Assembly: GCA_947496355.1 (NCBI GenBank)
Contig: CANMCO010000009.1
Span: 124,001-188,000, forward strand
Reading direction: 5' to 3'
DNA length: 64,000 bases
Source: an uncultured Aquimarina sp.
GTDB lineage: Bacteria; Bacteroidota; Bacteroidia; Flavobacteriales; Flavobacteriaceae
Shown here one piece after another: positions 61,616 to 64,000 of the stretch. Below the pieces are notes generated by a model. That model ran no database searches and was not told where the DNA came from. It saw only the letters and a list, made by a program, of their open reading frames with translations. The number at the start of each line of letters is the position of its first letter. The stretch's first letter is position 1. The translations under genes and the position numbers were made by a program.

Positions 61616-61623
61616 CAAAAATA
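61616..61623 (-). promoter_or_regulatory. -7 promoter element directly next to the start of the DUF6787-like gene
   Basis: The minus strand reads TATTTTTG, a TAnnTTTG match, with only CGGC between it and ATG 61611. Transcription would start at or next to the start codon. Confidence 0.5.
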
Positions 61624-61642
61624 CAATTAAAAAGTACGTAAA

Positions 61643-62080
61643 TCAAAACCCAGGACCACGTGTAACAAAAAATCTTTGATTGAATTGCCGTTCAAAGTAT
61701 AAGAAGTAATTATACAGAAGATAATTCACCTCTAATCCATAATGGATTTGAGGATCATAATTTATTTCCTGAATATATATATTAGGGTCAAAACGCTGTG
61801 GTTGATACACTCTTTGGTTGTATTCAACAACATATAGACGATTTCTACTTTCTAAGAACTGCTCAGAATAATATCCCATAGGTCTTTGAGTGACTAACCA
61901 ACCATTAAACCCTGGTTCAATTATAATGATTTCGTATTCCAGCTCATCATTTGCTATCCTAAGCGTATCAGAAAAATTATCATTAGACGCTACATCAAGC
62001 TTTTTGTCTTTAGTTGTAGCACAGCTATACACAAAGATTCCAATTAACAATATGTAAAGTACTCCTTTTATCTTCTCCAT
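61643..62080 (-). CDS. DUF6146-like lipoprotein
   Basis: The 145-residue protein has a lipoprotein signal peptide with lipobox FVYSC (Cys at ~20). The mature part contains IIIEPGFNGWLVTQRPMGYYSEQFLESRNRLYVVEYNQRV and a Tyr-rich end (NYLLYNYFLYFERQFNQRF), matching what I recall of DUF6146 proteins from Flavobacteriia. It is anchored in the envelope. Function unknown. It starts 17 bases upstream of a hairpin terminator of the next unit and is itself upstream of the DUF6787-like gene. Confidence 0.75.
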   Translation of the reverse strand: MEKIKGVLYILLIGIFVYSCATTKDKKLDVASNDNFSDTLRIANDELEYEIIIIEPGFNGWLVTQRPMGYYSEQFLESRNRLYVVEYNQRVYQPQRFDPNIYIQEINYDPQIHYGLEVNYLLYNYFLYFERQFNQRFFVTRGPGF

Positions 62081-62096
62081 ATTGTAAAATACAAAA

Positions 62097-62122
62097 AAGC
62101 CGAAGATAATTCTTCGGCTTTA
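62097..62122 (-). terminator. Terminator of the DUF937 gene
   Basis: The 10-base arms aaagccgaag and cttcggcttt are perfectly complementary with a 6-base loop, 22 bases past the stop codon. On the minus strand a T run follows. Confidence 0.75.
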
Positions 62123-62143
62123 ACCATTATTTAAGAGGAATTA

Positions 62144-62785
62144 TTATTTTCCGAATAGACCACCTAGCAAACCGCCAAGACCACCTTTTTTCTTTCCACC
62201 GCCACTTAGTAACATTCCTGCCACATCATCTAGGATACTTCCATCTCCATCTGCATCTAGAAAAGATTCAATTAGTGACTGTTGTTTTGATCCTTGTGCA
62301 GCGCCAGACATACCACCCAACATACTTGCCAAACCATTAGCATCACTAACATTATTCTGCGAGGCTTGCTTACCTAACATTCCCATAAGAATAGGTGCTG
62401 CTACCTTAAGAATTTCACTTACAGAACCGGCATCCATACCTGCTTTTTGACTTAAAGCATTTTCTACTGCAGGTTGTTTGTTACCTAGTATATGACCTAG
62501 GATTCCAGCACCATCATTGGTAACGCTTTGATCTACGCCACCTTCAAATAGACCACCTAAGTTATCTAAAATACCACCAGAATGTTTTCCTGAAGAAAGA
62601 GCTCCTAATAATCCTGTAGCACCTTCTGGGGTTGATGCATTACGTTGCATAGCTCCCATTAAAACTGGCATTGCCATACTTAACAAATCTCCTGTTTTAT
62701 CGGAAGATTGACCAGTTTGTGAGCTAACACCACTGATTATTTGCTTACCCATTGGGCTATTTAAAAGATCTAAAATTCCAGACAT
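62144..62785 (-). CDS. DUF937 domain-containing protein
   Basis: The 213-residue protein is rich in Gly, Leu, Ser and Ala, with the DUF937 pattern ILDLLNSPMGKQIISGVSSQTG and repeated LLSMAMPVLMGAMQRNAS / APILMGMLGKQASQN stretches. A DADGDGSILDD segment looks like a calcium-binding loop and lies before a Gly-rich tail (GGKKKGGLGGLLGGLFGK). There is no signal peptide. Some DUF937 proteins are secreted or associate with the envelope, but function is not known. It has its own terminator. Confidence 0.85.
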   Translation of the reverse strand: MSGILDLLNSPMGKQIISGVSSQTGQSSDKTGDLLSMAMPVLMGAMQRNASTPEGATGLLGALSSGKHSGGILDNLGGLFEGGVDQSVTNDGAGILGHILGNKQPAVENALSQKAGMDAGSVSEILKVAAPILMGMLGKQASQNNVSDANGLASMLGGMSGAAQGSKQQSLIESFLDADGDGSILDDVAGMLLSGGGKKKGGLGGLLGGLFGK

Positions 62786-62906
62786 AGTATTGTTTTTTTA
62801 TATAATGAATCTAAATTTACACTTTTTATAGCAAGAATTAAAAATAGGATATAGTTTTATTTTAGGGTAAATCAGATAAAAAACAAATTTATTGGATAAA
62901 TGACAA

Positions 62907-62937
62907 AAACGCCATTTCATAATTTGAAATGGCGTTT
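62907..62937 (-). terminator. Terminator of serA
   Basis: The 13-base arms aaacgccatttca and tgaaatggcgttt are perfectly complementary with a 5-base loop, 26 bases past the serA stop codon. On the minus strand a T run follows. Confidence 0.75.
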
Positions 62938-62962
62938 AAAATTTGGTAATGTATATTTTTAT

Positions 62963-63913
62963 CTACTTCAAGATTTCAATAATCTGATCCGCTAATTCCT
63001 GACCAATACGATCCTGTGCTTCTCCCGTTGCGGCACCAATATGAGGAGTTAAAGATATTTTACTATTCATTAATACTTTAATTGCAGGGCTAGGCTCATC
63101 CTCGAACACATCAAGACCGGCAAAAGCTAATTTTTCTTTTTCCAAAGCATCAACCAACGCTACTTCATCAATTACCCCGCCTCGCGCGGCATTAATAATT
63201 CCGGCACCGTCTTTCATTTGTTCGATTTCAGGTTTTCCTATTACATATTCCTTTTGAGCAGGAACATGTAGCGTAAAGAAATCGGCATTTTTAAGCACTT
63301 CTTCTTTAGAAATGGTTTTAATCTTAAAACTTAAAGATTGCCCATCAAAGAATTCAAGAGGAATTTCTACTTCCTCAATATATGGATCGTATGCAATAAC
63401 ATTCATGCCGGCTCCAATTGCAATTTTGGCAGTAGCTTGGCCAATACGACCTATACCAATAACACCAAGTGTTTTTCCTCTTAATTCAACACCGCTTCCA
63501 TACGCTTTTTTAAGATTCTTAAATTTGCTATCACCTTCTAATGGCATATTACGATTAGAATCATGTAAAAACCGTACACTTCCGTATAAATGAGCAAAAA
63601 CCAGTTCTGCTACAGATCCCGATGATGCCGCTGGTGTATTAATTACATGTAGTCCTTTTTCTCTGGCGTAAGCAACATCTATATTATCCATACCAACACC
63701 ACCACGGCCTATTATTTTTAGTGAAGGACAGTTGTCTATGATATCTGTTCTTACCTTAGTAGCGCTACGTACTAATAGTACTGAAATTTTATTTTCATTT
63801 ATGTAATCTACCAATTGATCTTGGGCTACTGTAGTTGTCAAAACCTCGAATCCCCCTTTTTCTAAAGCATCAATACCGCTTTGAGATACTCCGTCGTTTG
63901 CTAATACTTTCAT
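62963..63913 (-). CDS. serA: D-3-phosphoglycerate dehydrogenase (short form)
   Basis: The 316-residue protein is a D-2-hydroxyacid dehydrogenase: NAD-binding GVIGIGRIGQATAKIAIGAGMNVIAYDPY, substrate-binding RSATKVR and GRGGVGMDNID, and catalytic block INAARGGVIDEVALVDALE with LTPHIGAATGEAQ. It lacks the C-terminal ACT domain of longer SerA forms, like the usual Bacteroidota enzyme. It oxidises 3-phosphoglycerate as the first step of serine synthesis. The upstream neighbour on the same strand ends like SerC, which supports this assignment over other 2-hydroxyacid dehydrogenases. Confidence 0.9.
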   Translation of the reverse strand: MKVLANDGVSQSGIDALEKGGFEVLTTTVAQDQLVDYINENKISVLLVRSATKVRTDIIDNCPSLKIIGRGGVGMDNIDVAYAREKGLHVINTPAASSGSVAELVFAHLYGSVRFLHDSNRNMPLEGDSKFKNLKKAYGSGVELRGKTLGVIGIGRIGQATAKIAIGAGMNVIAYDPYIEEVEIPLEFFDGQSLSFKIKTISKEEVLKNADFFTLHVPAQKEYVIGKPEIEQMKDGAGIINAARGGVIDEVALVDALEKEKLAFAGLDVFEDEPSPAIKVLMNSKISLTPHIGAATGEAQDRIGQELADQIIEILK

Positions 63914-63951
63914 TATTTAGTTTTGTTTTTTATTTTTATATCTTGTAGAAA

Positions 63952-64000
63952 CTAAGCTTTTCTTTCCAAATCTCCCATTAAGTCTACAAGAGTAGCGACA
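63952..64000 (-). CDS. serC: 3' end of a gene, probably phosphoserine aminotransferase (serC)
   Basis: The minus strand is open from the window edge to TAG 63954-63952 and encodes VATLVDLMGDLERKA as the last residues. That resembles the C-terminal helix of Bacteroidota SerC, and serC directly upstream of serA is a common operon in this phylum. Only 16 codons are visible, so the identity is inferred from this tail and its neighbour. The gap to serA is 38 bases. Confidence 0.6.
   Translation of the reverse strand, partial: VATLVDLMGDLERKA

Overview
The window reads as chromosomal DNA of a marine flavobacterium (Bacteroidota, Flavobacteriaceae; Aquimarina or a close relative is my best guess). 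The reasons are low GC content, many flavobacterial families (DUF6787, DUF5916, TIGR02757, COG2509-type FAD proteins, split LytS/LytTR kinases, T9SS C-terminal sorting domains, lipoproteins with a Cys lipobox), Bacteroidota-type -7 promoter elements (TAnnTTTG) and few Shine-Dalgarno sites. I see no rRNA, tRNA, CRISPR array, insertion sequence or prophage. It looks like ordinary chromosome with accessory patches.

Layout. 1-0.5 kb: tail of a polysaccharide flippase. 0.5-3.2 kb: a secreted 16-residue-repeat protein, a RiPP precursor and a small secreted protein. 3.2-10.5 kb: a polymorphic-toxin locus (short T9SS-tagged YD protein, 2103-residue SpvB/VCBS/RHS protein ending in a GIY-YIG-like nuclease toxin, putative immunity gene). 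10.7-16.3 kb: an AraC-type regulator, then a divergent ECF sigma / membrane TPR anti-sigma / periplasmic TPR-CHAT protease module. 16.3-26.6 kb: amidohydrolase, a paralogue of the repeat protein, peroxiredoxin, GNAT, UvrA, ECF sigma plus a 48-residue protein, cysteine-free endonuclease III, Bcp, a second RiPP precursor and a large conserved protein of unknown function. 26.7-31.3 kb: MBL hydrolase, a small anchored protein, a third RiPP precursor and a frameshifted phytase-like/GDPD T9SS gene. 31.6-38.7 kb: GH31 glucosidase lipoprotein, YdeI-like protein, an unknown protein and a LytS/LytTR two-component pair. 38.7-46.1 kb: HEIGH metalloprotease, esterase, DUF4870-like protein, metal-site-deficient dihydroorotase homologue, BatA-like vWA protein, and a sigma/membrane-protein/TraB cluster. 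46.4-64 kb: RNA helicase, OMP, VOC protein, FAD oxidoreductase, GAF histidine kinase, PhoX plus di-haem peroxidase, TIGR02757, LolD, DUF5916 barrel, MsrA-FolE operon, several small envelope proteins, and SerA followed by the tail of SerC.

The most distinctive content is: (i) three dispersed, previously uncalled small genes (2192-2362, 24724-24876, 28079-28258, all minus strand) with a shared leader and Cys/Ser/Thr-rich cores, resembling Bacteroidota class I lanthipeptide-type precursors but with no modification or export genes in 64 kb; (ii) the sigma/anti-sigma/CHAT-protease module, whose predicted topology puts protease and anti-sigma sensor domain together in the periplasm; (iii) two distant paralogues with 16-residue tandem repeats that share a sigma-54-like -24/-12 promoter; and (iv) the RHS toxin locus.
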